Source of the DNA: Parietaria judaica
Taxonomy: Eukaryota > Streptophyta > Magnoliopsida > Rosales > Urticaceae
Assembly: GCA_954871525.1 (NCBI GenBank)
Contig: OX940868.1
Location: forward strand, 18,409,056 to 18,473,055
Direction of reading: 5' to 3'
Length of the DNA: 64,000 bases
Part shown: positions 1 through 10,558 of the stretch, one piece after another
How positions within the stretch are numbered: position 1 is the stretch's first letter
Layout of the letters: each line of letters starts with the position of its first letter
Notes under the pieces: generated by a model
What the model was told of the DNA's origin: nothing
Database searches by the model: none
What the model saw: the letters and a program-made list of their open reading frames with translations, nothing else
Translations under genes and position numbers: made by a program

Positions 1-1633
1 CTTTCCGAGCCACATTTCAAGGCCGTTGATACAGAAGAAAAAAGGATCGAGTCCCTTGCGGCTGAGTGAAAGTTTTCTATACTTTTGCCGCCTTGAGACA
101 CTCCAAATCCAAAAGAAATTATTTTTCTGATTCTGGTGTTGACCGTGAGTCGAAGGGAAGGACAAAATTATAAATTTTGTAGAGGTTATTGAGGCTCTCT
201 TAAAGTTAATTGAGAAATCTCTCATCTAATCTCTGAAATGAATCGGATGTAGGTATATACCGGGACTGTAATTTTATATTTTTTCGAGTAGAGGGAACCT
301 CTCATCTTGTTCCCGATTGTTTGATATTCCGGGAACCTGTCAAATATGTCAAGTAGATTCTAGGAAGAAGGCTTCTTGTTCCCGATTGTTTGATATTGCG
401 GGAACCTCTCATCTTGTTCCGTTTTCCAATTTTGTCCCGATTCCGGTACCGGTCCCGGAGCGATTTTAAAAAATCCAAGAAATTTAGCTTAAAACTGAGA
501 ACCGGTATTTTCCGGTTCCCAGTTTTTAGAACCGCGAACCAAAAACGATGGCCTAAAAATATTTCTTGCCTTTTGGTGCCGGTTCCACTTTTAAACTACA
601 TGTCATTTTGAAGTTTTTAGTAAGTCGTTTTTAATGTAATATATATTTTTATTATCGCTTTTTTATATAATATGTGCGTATATATATTTATAAATATACA
701 CATACCAAATTGAAGTTGACCTAATAGTCGTAAGATCTTTTCTATTGTCAGTAAAATGTGATATTGTTTTCATTTAGTCTTTCATTTTATCATTATTTTG
801 GTCATCTATTGGCAATATGGTGTAAGCTGGGTGGATGAGTTTTCGGTTTTATGAATAAATGATAAAATTCGACCATAATTTGGTTAAGAATTTCATATTT
901 CCTATAACACGAGTCTACATCTCAAACCCTAGCTTGCGGATAGACATGATACGACAATCAGAGTTATTGTGTGATGCATATTAAACGGAAACATGATATG
1001 AGAAGTAAACGATAGAAAACTTAACTATTTTTATTTTTGGTACTTAATTAGCGCAATAAAAACTTGAGAACATCCGGAGTTATTTTGAAAAAAAAAACTA
1101 AAGTCACTTCTGCCGCAATTGTCCCTCAACCATTCCAATTTATGTATGAATCACTTTAAAAAGTAATTTTTTTTTTTTTTTACGTTTTACGAACTGGGGT
1201 ATTTTACATGTAAATGAGAGTTTGAAGATATGCCGCATTATTTTGAAAAAGTTTAGGCATGCTGCAATTATTCCTTAGTTATTCAAATTTATGTATCAAA
1301 CCAATTATAAAATAAATGGGAAAAAATGAAAAATGAAAACGAACACACTTGATCGAGCGAAAGCAAAGGCTAACACACAACTTCTCGCAGAAAAAAAAAA
1401 AAAAAAAGGCTAACACAACTTCATGCAGCATAAATGACACATTGTATGGTAAATTCATTATTTATTCCCATTGTTTGTGGCATTAATTACAAATTAAAAA
1501 GATAACAAACACACTCGATTGATCGAAAGGAAAAGAAAACACACAACCATTTTAATTATATAAAAGCGGGGAACATTCTGAACTCCATGAGACTCCATAG
1601 AGTTGCCTAGTAGACAAGAGCGCGGCACCAAAG
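1..1633. other. AT-rich intergenic DNA with dispersed-repeat fragments
   Basis: I see no gene here. Positions 290-560 carry a fragment rich in CCGGTTCC/TTGTCCCGG words like those of the element at 11149-11984, including a 69-base-offset direct repeat (about 305-340 and 374-410). Positions 1080-1165 and 1230-1315 are diverged copies of each other. Homopolymer A runs occur near 1390. Confidence 0.5.
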
Positions 1634-2182
1634 CTAAGCATTCCCACCTGGACCACTTAGTATATGGTCGCTGGCAGAATTACCTGCTAGACCGCGTAGT
1701 AGACCACTAATGGTATTACCTGAACCGCCTTGTGGACCAATTGGTAGACCACCACCGGTATTACGTGAACTGCCTAGTGGTAAAACACCACCGGTACTAC
1801 GTGAATCGCCCAGTGGTAGACCACCACCGGTATTACCTAGTAGACTGCCTAGTACACCCCTTAATTGACCACCACCGGTATTGCCTGAACCGCCTTGTGG
1901 ACCAATTTGTAGACCACCACCGGTATTACGTGAACCGCCTAGTGGTTGACCACCACCGGTACTACGTGAACCGCCTAGTGGTAGACCACCACCGGTATTA
2001 CCTAGTAGACTGCCTAGTACACCCCTTAATTGACCGCCCAATCCTCCTCCATCACGGTCCTGCAGAAGTCTCCTCGAAGCAGCGGAGCTAGTTGTGCCGA
2101 GCAGCGCCACGGTCAATAAGGCAGCCAACAGAGCCACATTCAATAACAACCAGCTGCACGAAAAGCCAACAGACTTCCCCAT
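1634..2182 (-). CDS. Secreted glycine-rich repeat protein (module 1)
   Basis: This single-exon gene encodes 182 residues. Residues 1-34 form a signal peptide (MGK..., then a Leu/Ala-rich core ending ...SSAAS) followed by a RRLLQ motif. The mature part is Gly-rich and built from two tandem 55-residue units, each starting QLRGVLGSLLGNTGGG and continuing with three shorter repeats of the type LPLGGSRSTGGG. The C-terminus is a diverged third start (LLRGLAGN). The protein is predicted to be secreted or cell-wall associated; no known domain is recognised. The start at 2182 is supported by the signal peptide and by an upstream TATA box. Two related minus-strand genes lie at 10080-10280 and 22459-22998, each in front of an FMO gene. 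Function is unknown. It could be a structural glycine-rich protein or a precursor of repeated peptides. Confidence 0.75.
   Translation of the reverse strand: MGKSVGFSCSWLLLNVALLAALLTVALLGTTSSAASRRLLQDRDGGGLGGQLRGVLGSLLGNTGGGLPLGGSRSTGGGQPLGGSRNTGGGLQIGPQGGSGNTGGGQLRGVLGSLLGNTGGGLPLGDSRSTGGVLPLGSSRNTGGGLPIGPQGGSGNTISGLLRGLAGNSASDHILSGPGGNA
1700..2035 (-). repeat. Tandem 165-bp repeat inside the glycine-rich gene
   Basis: The coding region of the secreted protein contains two head-to-tail copies of about 165 bases (55 codons), nearly identical at the base level. Inside each copy, 36-base subrepeats encode PLGGSR(S/N)TGGG-like words. The copies stay in frame, so length change is by whole codons. 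Exact edges are approximate. Confidence 0.7.
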
Positions 2183-2204
2183 TTCTTATCACTTCTTTCT
2201 CTCT

Positions 2205-2209
2205 GAAAC

Positions 2210-2243
<34 letters not shown>

Positions 2244-2245
2244 TA
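2205..2245. repeat. TA/GA microsatellite in the 5' leader of the secreted-protein gene
   Basis: A (TA)n tract runs directly into a (GA)n tract about 30 bases upstream of the start codon of the minus-strand gene, so the transcript leader would carry CT then TA repeats. Confidence 0.85.
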
Positions 2246-2322
2246 GTATATACACAATAAACTCTTCGAGCAAGCTAGCTAGAGAAGATGTGATCGTGTT
2301 TGAATATTATGAAACGTTGATG

Positions 2323-2333
2323 CTATTTATATA
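2323..2333 (-). promoter_or_regulatory. TATA box of the module-1 secreted-protein gene
   Basis: On the minus strand the sequence reads TATATAAATAG, a good plant TATA box, about 140 bases upstream of the ATG at 2182. The spacing fits a leader of roughly 110 bases. Confidence 0.6.
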
Positions 2334-3787
2334 CAAATCAAAAGTGTTTTAGAGCTGCTTAATTAAGAACGTGCAGACCATTACTATGTCTATAAAAAAT
2401 AAAAATAAAAGTCACGGGATCATCGAAGATATGTGCGTATGTTTTGGCTCTACGGTTACCAAAAATATTATATGAACATATATAATATAGATTATTTTAT
2501 CATTGAAGATTTCTAGCTGCAGTTCAATTGGTTGTTGAAGATATAAACGCATTATTTGGATATATTTAACGAGTGAGGCTTATAAAGCCTTAATTGTTTT
2601 ATATCGTTTAGTTCGAGTACGTAATCACTAGTGGGGCTGGAGCCCCCCGCTAAACTTTTCAAAACTACAAATTAGCCCTTCAATTTTCAACGAAAATTTA
2701 AACCAGCCCCGTGTTTAAATCTTAGTTTCGTCACTACTTTTAGAGTTTATAGTAATTTTTTAGAGTACTTTGACATTTTCACTTAAAACTAGTACTAGTT
2801 AAGAAATTTTCCTTTTGGGTATTAATGAGTGAGACTCGGAGAGCATTATCAATTTACAACGACAAAAGTTAAAAAAAAATGCAGGGTATATTTGCAGTAT
2901 TACTCTTTTGCACGAGTGTAGGCTGAAATAAATATTAGTTTTTTTTTTGTCTTTCCAAAATCATTTTTCGGTGCTCAAATTTATTCAAATCCTACCTAAT
3001 TATTTCCTCATAATACTTCCAAAACTCCCATCCTCATAAAAATTTTAATTTATTTATTTTTTTCTCAAAATTTATGATATTATTTTTAAATATGAAGTAA
3101 TAATCAATAATAATAAAAATTACGAAAAATCCTTCGATTTAATAATCCGTTTGGCAATATACTCATAAAATCGTATTGGTATCGATCTTTAAAAGTCAAA
3201 CAAAAACTCCATCTGCGTACCCGGGAATTAGACTCGGGGTTTGTTACTAAAATATTGATATTTGATACCACGGGCTTTTCAATAATTTACTCTCATGTTT
3301 CATTATTAATCGAATTATATTATTCGTTGAGTCACAAACGAAGTTGCTTTATATATACAAATTGCTCGGGATAAATAATAATGACCAAAAGATACGGAAT
3401 GTGTGCATGTGTGCGCCTACGAAATTCGTGCTAGCTTTTGCAAATATGAAGGTATGATTTGGCTATGTAATGTAGCAATAAGATTATGAAAATACAATGG
3501 CTATGATTCAATGGGTTTCTATTTTAAGATATGCCATATATTTTGGACACAGGAGTAGCGAGAAGCGATAATTATTGTACTTGAGACCATCTTCAACTGA
3601 TAACTTCATTTTTTATTAAGATTATTCTTAACTGATAATTCTATTTTTTACTCTAAATATCACATCAAACACTACTTCATCTCTAACTGAATTCTATTTT
3701 ATCACTATACATCGTGTTCTTATTAATCTTCAAACCCTTATATATATTTAATATCTTTAAATTACACTACTTATTCATCATGATATG
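2334..3787. other. Promoter and upstream DNA of module 1, shared with module 3
   Basis: No gene seen. Positions 3380-3570 match 23141-23375, upstream of the module-3 secreted-protein gene. Shared words include GACCAAA-GATACGGAA, TATGATTTGGCTAT-TAATGTAGC, ATAAGATTATGAAAATA and CATATATTTTGGA-ACA-GAGTAGC in the same order. This is sequence evidence that the two modules arose by segmental duplication. Confidence 0.6.
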
Positions 3788-4478
3788 TGTAGATGGCGTT
3801 TTGCGACGCCTTGCAGTCACAAGAATAATCGATAAGAACACAAATAATTATGAACACGAATATCCTTGATTTATTGTAATTCCGAGAGGACCCGGTTTCT
3901 TCCGTTTATTAGCTTGGACAATCGATGATTACACACTCTAATCCTTGGGAAATCGAGAATACTATGAATAAGCAAACTCGAGAACTCAAGAATAATTCTC
4001 TCAAACTCACAATATAATGGTACCCTCTCTTTTACACCGAATTTACATGCATATTTATAGGCTTGTATGGTTTCTAGATTGTTCCCACGAATTGTGCTAG
4101 GGTTTCCTTCTTTCTTGCTATGATTGTTATTGACATTCCTTATTTGCGTTGGATATCCCACGAAATCCTCAACTGAATGAGCCAACTTTCCTCTTTTCTC
4201 GCGATCTCGAATGACTTCCTCTTTTAATTCAATTGGGTTTTCCCGATGAGACTCCTCTTCGATGAGCTTCTGCTCGATGCGCTCTCTTGCCGCGATAAGG
4301 TCTTGCTCCTTGGTAGACTTTGACTCCTCGTGGGCTTCATCGCTGTTGGGCCCTAATTCGCTCCATCTTTTGATTGGGCCCATAATCTTTAAATAATCTG
4401 GCCTCCATTCTTTGTCGTTCGCATATAAAACGACATCAGTAGTGTTGAGGGATGATTTGACAAAATCTGACCTTAACA
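3788..4478 (-). mobile_element. Solo LTR, 691 bp, copy 1
   Basis: The segment begins TGTAG and ends TAACA on the plus strand (TG...CA ends) and is flanked by a perfect 5-bp target duplication ATATG (3783-3787 and 4479-4483). A near-identical full-length copy lies at 36529-37220, also with 5-bp duplications. No internal region, primer-binding site or second LTR adjoins it, so it is a solo LTR left by recombination. A TATAAATA box reading on the minus strand near 4050-4060 suggests the element was transcribed in that direction. The 202-codon open frame inside it (3871-4479) is not a credible gene. Confidence 0.85.
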
Positions 4479-4874
4479 ATATGATTATATTTTAGTATCT
4501 TTATTTCTTTATGTCTTTTTTTTTATATCATTTTAATTTCGTCTCGTATTAACATTAATGTCATTTAATATTTTCCAAACTTTAAATGTTATTGTTGTAT
4601 TCTAAAATATTATCATCTTTTATAAATTTTAAAATAATAAATTCAACATTATAAATATAAATAAAATCAGGAGTAATTATATAATAATTTTTTAAAATAA
4701 AACAATAATATAAATAATGAATTCCATGAGAGCTAAAACATAAATTTTCAGAATAACCTGATCAACAGTGTCGGAGCAACTATGACGCGACATTACCCAC
4801 ACAAAATGACTAAGGCTTTGTAGGTGGAAAATGCTAGTTCCATTGAAGTTGCTCTAAGGCTCGACCAATACACG

Positions 4875-5139
4875 TAGAGTTGCAAGTGGCGACTCCAAAC
4901 ATACAGTCGCAATGATTTTGTCAAAATCGTGATGGGTCGCGACTATTTAGTCAAAATCGCGATGGGTCGCGATTTGTGGTGAAAATCTGCGCCAAACTTT
5001 CTCGCCCAATCCCACCTCGCCACGTCATCAATCCGACGCATCGCGATTTGGCACAATTGCGACGCATCGCGACGGCCATTTTCGCGATTTTGGCGAACCG
5101 AGTTGCGATGAATCACGACATCACCCACTTGCAGCTCTA
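4875..5139. mobile_element. hAT-like MITE, 265 bp, rich in TCGCGAC words
   Basis: The ends are inverted (TAGAGTTGCAAGTGG at the left; reverse complement of the right end TAGAGCTGCAAGTGG). The flanks are AATACACG and AATACACC, an 8-bp target duplication with one mismatch. Eight bases is the size made by hAT transposases. The interior has repeated TCGCGATGGGTCGCGA-like words. A related element with the same TAGAGCTGCA end begins at the right edge of the window (about 63899). Confidence 0.65.
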
Positions 5140-6293
5140 AATACACCCATACATAATCACTTTTTCAAATAAAAGGTGTGCATGAGTCGAGTCGGGCCGC
5201 CTCGATCTCTTACCTCAATCCAACTCGCTCGTATTTTGTTTCAAGTGTTTGTTCAGTAGCTGTTTATTTATTTATTTTTTCATTTTTAGAAAGAATTTTT
5301 ATTTACAATTAAACCTCTTTTTTCATATATTTTTCTTGCTTCTTTTGACCCCAAACATTTTTCTTCTCTCTCTAGGTTAATTATCAGACCTCAACAATGA
5401 TTGGATCGCGAATCAATGCGGTTACGTAGGAATTCGTTATGATATAAGTACCTAAAGATTAAGAATTGGACATTAAGGCTCACATAATCATAAAACCTAA
5501 AGATTAAGAATTGGACATTAAGGCTCATATCCATATGAGATAATTGGTTAACTCATGAAATAAATTAAGAGAATTAATATTATTAATGGGCTTGAGACTT
5601 GAGTTAATATGTTTAAGAGAGCCGTTAAGCATAACTCTAAGCTTATTAATACACATGAATTATCATGAGAAACTATAAGCATTGATATTATGTATTCCAC
5701 TTAGAGAAAGAAAAAAAAAAGGAGAAAAATCGACTCCTCCCTAATACAAAGGAGAAGTATAATTCTTCCTAAGCCGACGAGTCTTTGCCCGTCTTCTAAT
5801 TGTCAAAGAGGAACTAGTATTCTGACAAAGCAATTTCTTATCAAGCCCACGAAAAATCTGCAAACGACACTGGAGACGAAGCAAATTCTTATCAAGCCCA
5901 CGAAAAATCTGCAAACGACACTGGAGTCGGTCTAACTTTCACACATGAGCCGCTACAATAATTTGATCTAATTTCCCATATATAATAATACAATACAAAT
6001 GGAATTGTACGAAATGCTCAATTTTATGTCAAAACTTTTAAAAAATGCCTATTTATGAGTAAAAAATACACACAATGAGCATTTTTTTGAAATATTTGAC
6101 ATAAAATGGACATTTCGTTCATTTACCCATAAAACGATTACAATTTTTTACGAGAAGAATCAAAAGAAACTTTGTAATCGAATAAAACTTTCGTATTGAT
6201 TGATAAATTATAAATTAAATATGTTTAAGCTAATTTCCGAAAGAAAATAAATAACAAAAAATCTGTTTAGAGATAACTGTTTTCGCTGCAACA
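5140..6293. other. Intergenic DNA upstream of FMO-A
   Basis: No gene seen. Positions 5173-5245 match 23472-23545 (words GTCGAGTCGGGCCGCCTCGAT and GTCGAATTCGGCTGCCTCGAT), further support for module duplication. There are two short tandem duplications, a 45-bp period at 5451-5527 and a 51-bp period at 5830-5931. The remainder is AT-rich and would contain the FMO-A promoter, in which I cannot place a confident TATA box. Confidence 0.5.
5830..5931. repeat. 51-bp tandem duplication
   Basis: Two head-to-tail copies start at 5830 and 5881 and share the word TTCTTATCAAGCCCACGAAA with only a few differences. A second short tandem duplication with a 45-bp period lies at 5451-5527. Confidence 0.8.
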
Positions 6294-8994
6294 ATGAGCA
6301 ATCCAGCTGGTAGCCTCGGAGGCCTCTCTCTGCCACCGGCGCTCAAGCCTCTCGCCTCCCGCCACGTGGCAGTGATCGGCGCCGGAGCCGCCGGCATCGT
6401 CGCCGCGCGCGAGCTCCGGCGGGAAGGGCACAGGGTCGTGGTCTTCGAGAGAGGGGAGCGAGTGGGCGGGACCTGGATCTACAGACCCGAGACCGAGTCC
6501 GACCCGCTCGGGCTCGACCCGGGTCGGGTCGCAATCCACTCGAGCATGTACGAGTCGCTGCGGACCAACCTCCCCAGAGAGGTGATGGGGTTCAGGGACT
6601 TCCCGTTCGTGGCTCATCGGAGAGTCGGTGATCACAGCGAGCGAGACCCGAGAAGGTTCCCTGGTCACAGAGAGGTTCTGATGTATCTGGAGGATTTCGC
6701 GAGAGAGTTTGGGGTCGAGAGCTCGGTGAGATTCGAGAGCGAGGTCGAGTCCGTGGCCATGGCGGAGAGCGAGAATCAGTGGAGCGTTCGGTGGAAGAAG
6801 AGAGGCGATTCGGGTGGAGTTGAAGAGCTCTTCGAAGCTGTTGTTGTCTGCAATGGCCATTACTCGGAGCCTCGTCTTGCTCAAATTCCTGGTAATTTTT
6901 TTTGTTGCTAAAGCTCATCGTTTGAAGTGTGCTGATTCTGGCATAGATTGTTTTGATTTAAGAACAAAATTTCATACTTCATGTTGAGTTGATTTGTTGA
7001 TGATGCTGTTTTGGTGTTGTCATTTCAAGAGTTTGAAGGGCTACTATCTTGTTATCCGTATTCTAGTCGTTAAATTTGTACACCGTTTATCTTTTTCCAG
7101 GCATCAAGACGTGGCCCGGGAAGCAAATTCACAGCCATAATTATCGTGTGCCGGAACCATTCCGAGATCAGGTCCATTTACTACTCTGCGTTCGTTATCT
7201 TCGAAGTTTGCAGCGAAACTCCGTTTTTTTCATGTCTGATATTGAAGTTCTTGATAAATTGGAAGATTTGAGAGTGTACTTCAACAGAGGGTCCGGGACA
7301 TGGGAGTTAAACGTCGTTCTTAATTAGTTTACTCAAATTAGTTTGATATTTCAGGTTGTAATTCTGATAGGCAGTTCGGCCAGTGCTGTCGATATTTCTC
7401 GAGAGATTGCGACGGTAGCCAAAGAAGTTCATCTTGCATCGAGATCCATTGACGGAACTGTAGAAAACCAGCCTGGCTATCACAACATGTGGCTTCATCC
7501 CATGGTATAATTTTCTCTTGTAATAATTGAAAAGACGATCCTTACGAGCTAAGACAATAACGAGTCTCATTTTAATGTGAATTACACTCAACACGATGCA
7601 GATAAAATGCGTTCATGAAGATGGTAGTGTGGTTTTCCACGATGAAAGTATCGTTTTTGCCGATGTCATCCTTCACTGCACCGGGTATTATTTAAAAAAT
7701 TTCTTTGGTTTGAACAGGAATTCACTGTTGGAATAAGCTCGTTCGCGTAGATTGCATTGCATGTTCTTTATTTATTTTAGTTTCTGATTGTTTTTCATTT
7801 TTCGTAAGAGGTAGAGGAGTGTGGTTTTCTTATAATTTTTCGTAAAAAATTATGTTCCGAACACAGCCCAGAGTTCAGCATATTGAATGTTTTCTCCTTT
7901 GTCATCTTGAAGGTACAAATACCATTTCCCTTTTCTTGAAACAAACGGCGTTGTAACTGTGGACGACAACCGGGTCGGGCCATTATACAAGCACGTCTTT
8001 CCACCGGCCTTGGCTCCGTGGCTTTCCTTTGTTGGGTTGCCATGGAAGGTATGCCTCGGCTGACTTCGTGAGCAAGACTCCCTGAAGTCAACAGCATAGT
8101 CGACTTACGAATCCATTCCTTCCAGGTTATTCCATTTCCCTTGTGCGAACTACAGAGCAAGTGGATCGCAGGCCTTCTCTCCGATCGGATCGCGCTTCCC
8201 GCAAAAGAAGAGATGACTGACGATATTGACAAATTATACGCTTCGCTCAAAGACTCGGGGATTCCAAAGCGTTATTCTCATCAAATGCCTGGTTCTCTTC
8301 AGGTAGAGTTTGGACTCTAAATCCATTTTCTAATCAATACTGTGGTCATTGTTGTCCATAACCAATAAGATTGTTACCCTATATAGTATTTTACTACCCA
8401 CTTCTTTGCTATAACATTAATACAATATTATCCGCAAGACAATTTTACTGAAGAAAAATATATTTATATCAATTTGAGTTAATTTTTTTAGTAATTCCCT
8501 TGATTAGTCATATAAATGGCAATTAATCATTTTATATCATAAACATGAAAGTTCAAGAAAAAAAAAAAGTTAACCAAAATTAAGTTTCAGAGGGAAGAAT
8601 TTGTGCCAGACCGAAAGCTGAACATTCAGGTAAAAAAAGTATTAAGGGTAAGCCGGATCTAAATAAATTTGCGAGGGGATCGGTGCCAATTACGCCATTG
8701 AATTAAACCATATACAAATCTAAAGATGATCTATCTTTCAGAGCCGTTATTTTAGTTACTACTCGAAATTAGAGTGAATCTTTTGGATATTTGGCCTTGC
8801 AGTTCGACTACGATGATTGGCTTGCGAGGCAGTGTGGTTGTTCCGCGTCCGAGGAATGGAGAAAAGAGATGTACTATGCGGTTTCAAAGAGAAAGCGCGC
8901 CGAACCGGAAACGTATAGGGACGAGTGGGATGACGAAGAATGGCGCTTGCAAGCTCAGCTTGACTTTGCTAAGTACTTTCCCAATGTAAAATGA
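6294..8994 (+). CDS. Flavin-containing monooxygenase FMO-A (GS-OX-like)
   Basis: Seven exons join in frame: 6294-6891, 7101-7171, 7355-7504, 7602-7684, 7913-8048, 8126-8302 and 8803-8994, giving 468 residues, the usual length for plant GS-OX-like FMOs. All introns are GT-AG. The FAD-binding GAGAAG is at residues 29-34, the FMO signature W-x-G-x(3)-H-x(3)-Y at 204-214 (WPGKQIHSHNY) and the NADPH-binding GSSASA at 229-234. The C-terminus carries the conserved DDWLARQCGC segment. The family uses FAD, NADPH and O2 to oxygenate soft nucleophiles, S-oxygenating methylthioalkyl glucosinolates in Brassicales and S-allyl cysteine in garlic; the substrate here is unknown. Exon 1 from 6541 to the first six bases of intron 1 is identical to FMO-C. 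An AATAAA lies at 9151. Confidence 0.92.
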
Positions 8995-10079
8995 AAAAAA
9001 CAAACAATTTATTCTTTCATTTTTGAGTCTCACAATGAGAACTTACTATTTCTCTTAATGATAATAATCATAACGAGTGCTTTCATTCAGTGTGATGTTT
9101 GAACTTTGAATAGGTTTAAAGTTTGAACCAGATTCTTGTACAGTAGTTTCAATAAAGTGAATCAAGTGTTTGTGTTTGTACTATAACTGATGCTTTTTAT
9201 TAGATTTTTTGTTGTTGTTATTTTTGCAAAGAAAGTTTATTAACACCTGAAACCTCTGATACATCCCGAGATTCTGAACTTATTAGGATAGTTTGTCTTT
9301 GTCGTTTTAATTGTTGTCTTGATTAATTCGTGGTCTAATTGTTGTCGTTAAAGCAATCGTAGAGGCCTAATCGAGTCAATGTTGTTAAGTGTCGTTTGGA
9401 TGGTTGATTGAGTCTATTAGCTTCTAATTACCTGCTCTGTATAAGAGAGCTTAAGTCAAGGAGAAAAGCAATCCAGAACAATCACAAAACTTCGCATAGT
9501 GTTTTTGAGTGTTTCGTATGTTCTTGATTTCAGGATTCGTCGATCTTGGCTTGTAACGAATTCTTTTTTATTATTATTATTATTATCGACATCTCATGCT
9601 TGTTTTGACCACAACCCTTTCTTTCTTCTCATTTTCTTTTTGAGTTTATCTGACCGCAATGACTATTGGCCCGCGAGCCAGTGTGGCTCCGCTTCCGCGT
9701 CCGAGGAGGAATGGAAAAAAGAGAGGTATTCAACGGTTCCATAGATAGGGCATGCGAAACCGGAAACATATAGGGATGAGTGCGACGGAAGGAATGACAG
9801 ATTACAAGTAGTTCGCTTGCCCAAATAGGGTTAAAGATAACAAGTTATTTCATTCATAAGATTGATTGTGTCTCCGTGATCAAAAAAATAAAATATGCAT
9901 TAATAATACAGTTAAACTCGAAAAAGGAAAAGGCAAGCACACAATCGCCTTAAGATACAATCATACAATACAAGAGCAAAAGAAAACATAAAATCCAGAA
10001 GAAGCATCTTACAAAACAAGAAAAGTGACGATTCGACAATGTTCAAAATTAACTTAAATCTCCATCGTGGGTGCCCAAC
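8995..10079. other. 3' flank of FMO-A with an FMO relic
   Basis: It contains the FMO-A 3' UTR with a polyadenylation signal near 9151, the degenerate FMO last-exon copy at about 9650-9830, and the 3' flank of the convergent secreted-protein gene. Nothing else is recognised. Confidence 0.5.
9650..9830 (+). pseudogene. Relic of an FMO last exon
   Basis: The translated stretch DRNDYWPASQCGSASASEEEW (in pieces) matches the start of FMO-A exon 7 (DYDDWLARQCGCSASEEW). The sequence continues at the base level through the equivalents of RAEPETYRDEW and ends near the equivalent of FAKYFPN. It contains an in-frame TAG shortly after the conserved block and several small indels, so it cannot be functional. 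No upstream FMO exons are visible nearby. It represents an additional, decayed FMO copy or a partial duplication of the FMO-A 3' end. Confidence 0.75.
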
Positions 10080-10280
10080 TTATTTATTACCGTCGAGTTT
10101 GACGTTGAGATTGTTACCGCCGGAGCTTACGTGGAGTTGGCCGGTGATATTGAAAGTGGAAGCGAAGGACTCAAGGAGCCACCGTGCCTGAGCGGAGGTC
10201 GCGGTGGCGCAAAGCACGACGATGAGCAAGAGAGCCACGTTCAGCAGCATCCTCGCTGAAACACGACCACATTTCCCCAT
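10080..10280 (-). CDS. Small secreted protein, 66 residues (module 2)
   Basis: This intronless gene encodes 66 residues. Residues 1-31 form a signal peptide: MGKCGR, then a LLNVALLLIVVLCATATSAQA core. A RWLLE motif follows, aligned with RRLLQ and RKLLQ in the related genes at 1634-2182 and 22459-22998. The signal peptide is most like the module-1 protein (MGK..., LLNVALL). The mature part lacks the glycine repeats and is short and polar, ending VKLDGNK, with one potential N-glycosylation site (NIT). A TATA box lies about 55 bases upstream. It may be a truncated family member or a distinct short secreted peptide. Function is unknown. Confidence 0.65.
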   Translation of the reverse strand: MGKCGRVSARMLLNVALLLIVVLCATATSAQARWLLESFASTFNITGQLHVSSGGNNLNVKLDGNK

Positions 10281-10333
10281 AGCTTGGTTAAATTAGTGAA
10301 GAGAATATAGTGTTAAATGCGTATCGATACTAG

Positions 10334-10341
10334 TATATATA
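10334..10341 (-). promoter_or_regulatory. TATA box of the module-2 secreted-protein gene
   Basis: The minus strand reads CTATATATACTAG here, 55-60 bases upstream of the ATG at 10280. Confidence 0.5.
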
Positions 10342-10558
10342 GTAGTTCGATCGTTAAAAGGATAATCCAGTGTTTATATATACTAGAGTTTCGACCAATA
10401 TTTAATCAGTTAAGTCTGACAAAATTCTGACAGCTTACCTGCTGCTGAGCTGAGCTGTCATTTCATTTTTTATTTGTTTACAAACCGATTGAATAGAAAA
10501 CTCTTTTTTGCTGGAACGACGCAAACGTGATAGCCACTTTTATACACATAATATATAT

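Noticed and set aside
1732..2091. 119-codon plus-strand frame rich in HHRYY repeats
   Set aside because: The antisense shadow of the glycine-rich repeat gene, which has a signal peptide and a TATA box on the other strand.
3871..4479. 202-codon open frame on the minus strand
   Set aside because: It lies inside the solo LTR, shows no protein family likeness, and is broken in the second LTR copy.
6267..6884. 205-codon antisense frame in FMO-A exon 1 (same in FMO-C, 26282-26833)
   Set aside because: A shadow of GC-rich FMO coding sequence. It is kept in both genes only because the DNA block is identical.
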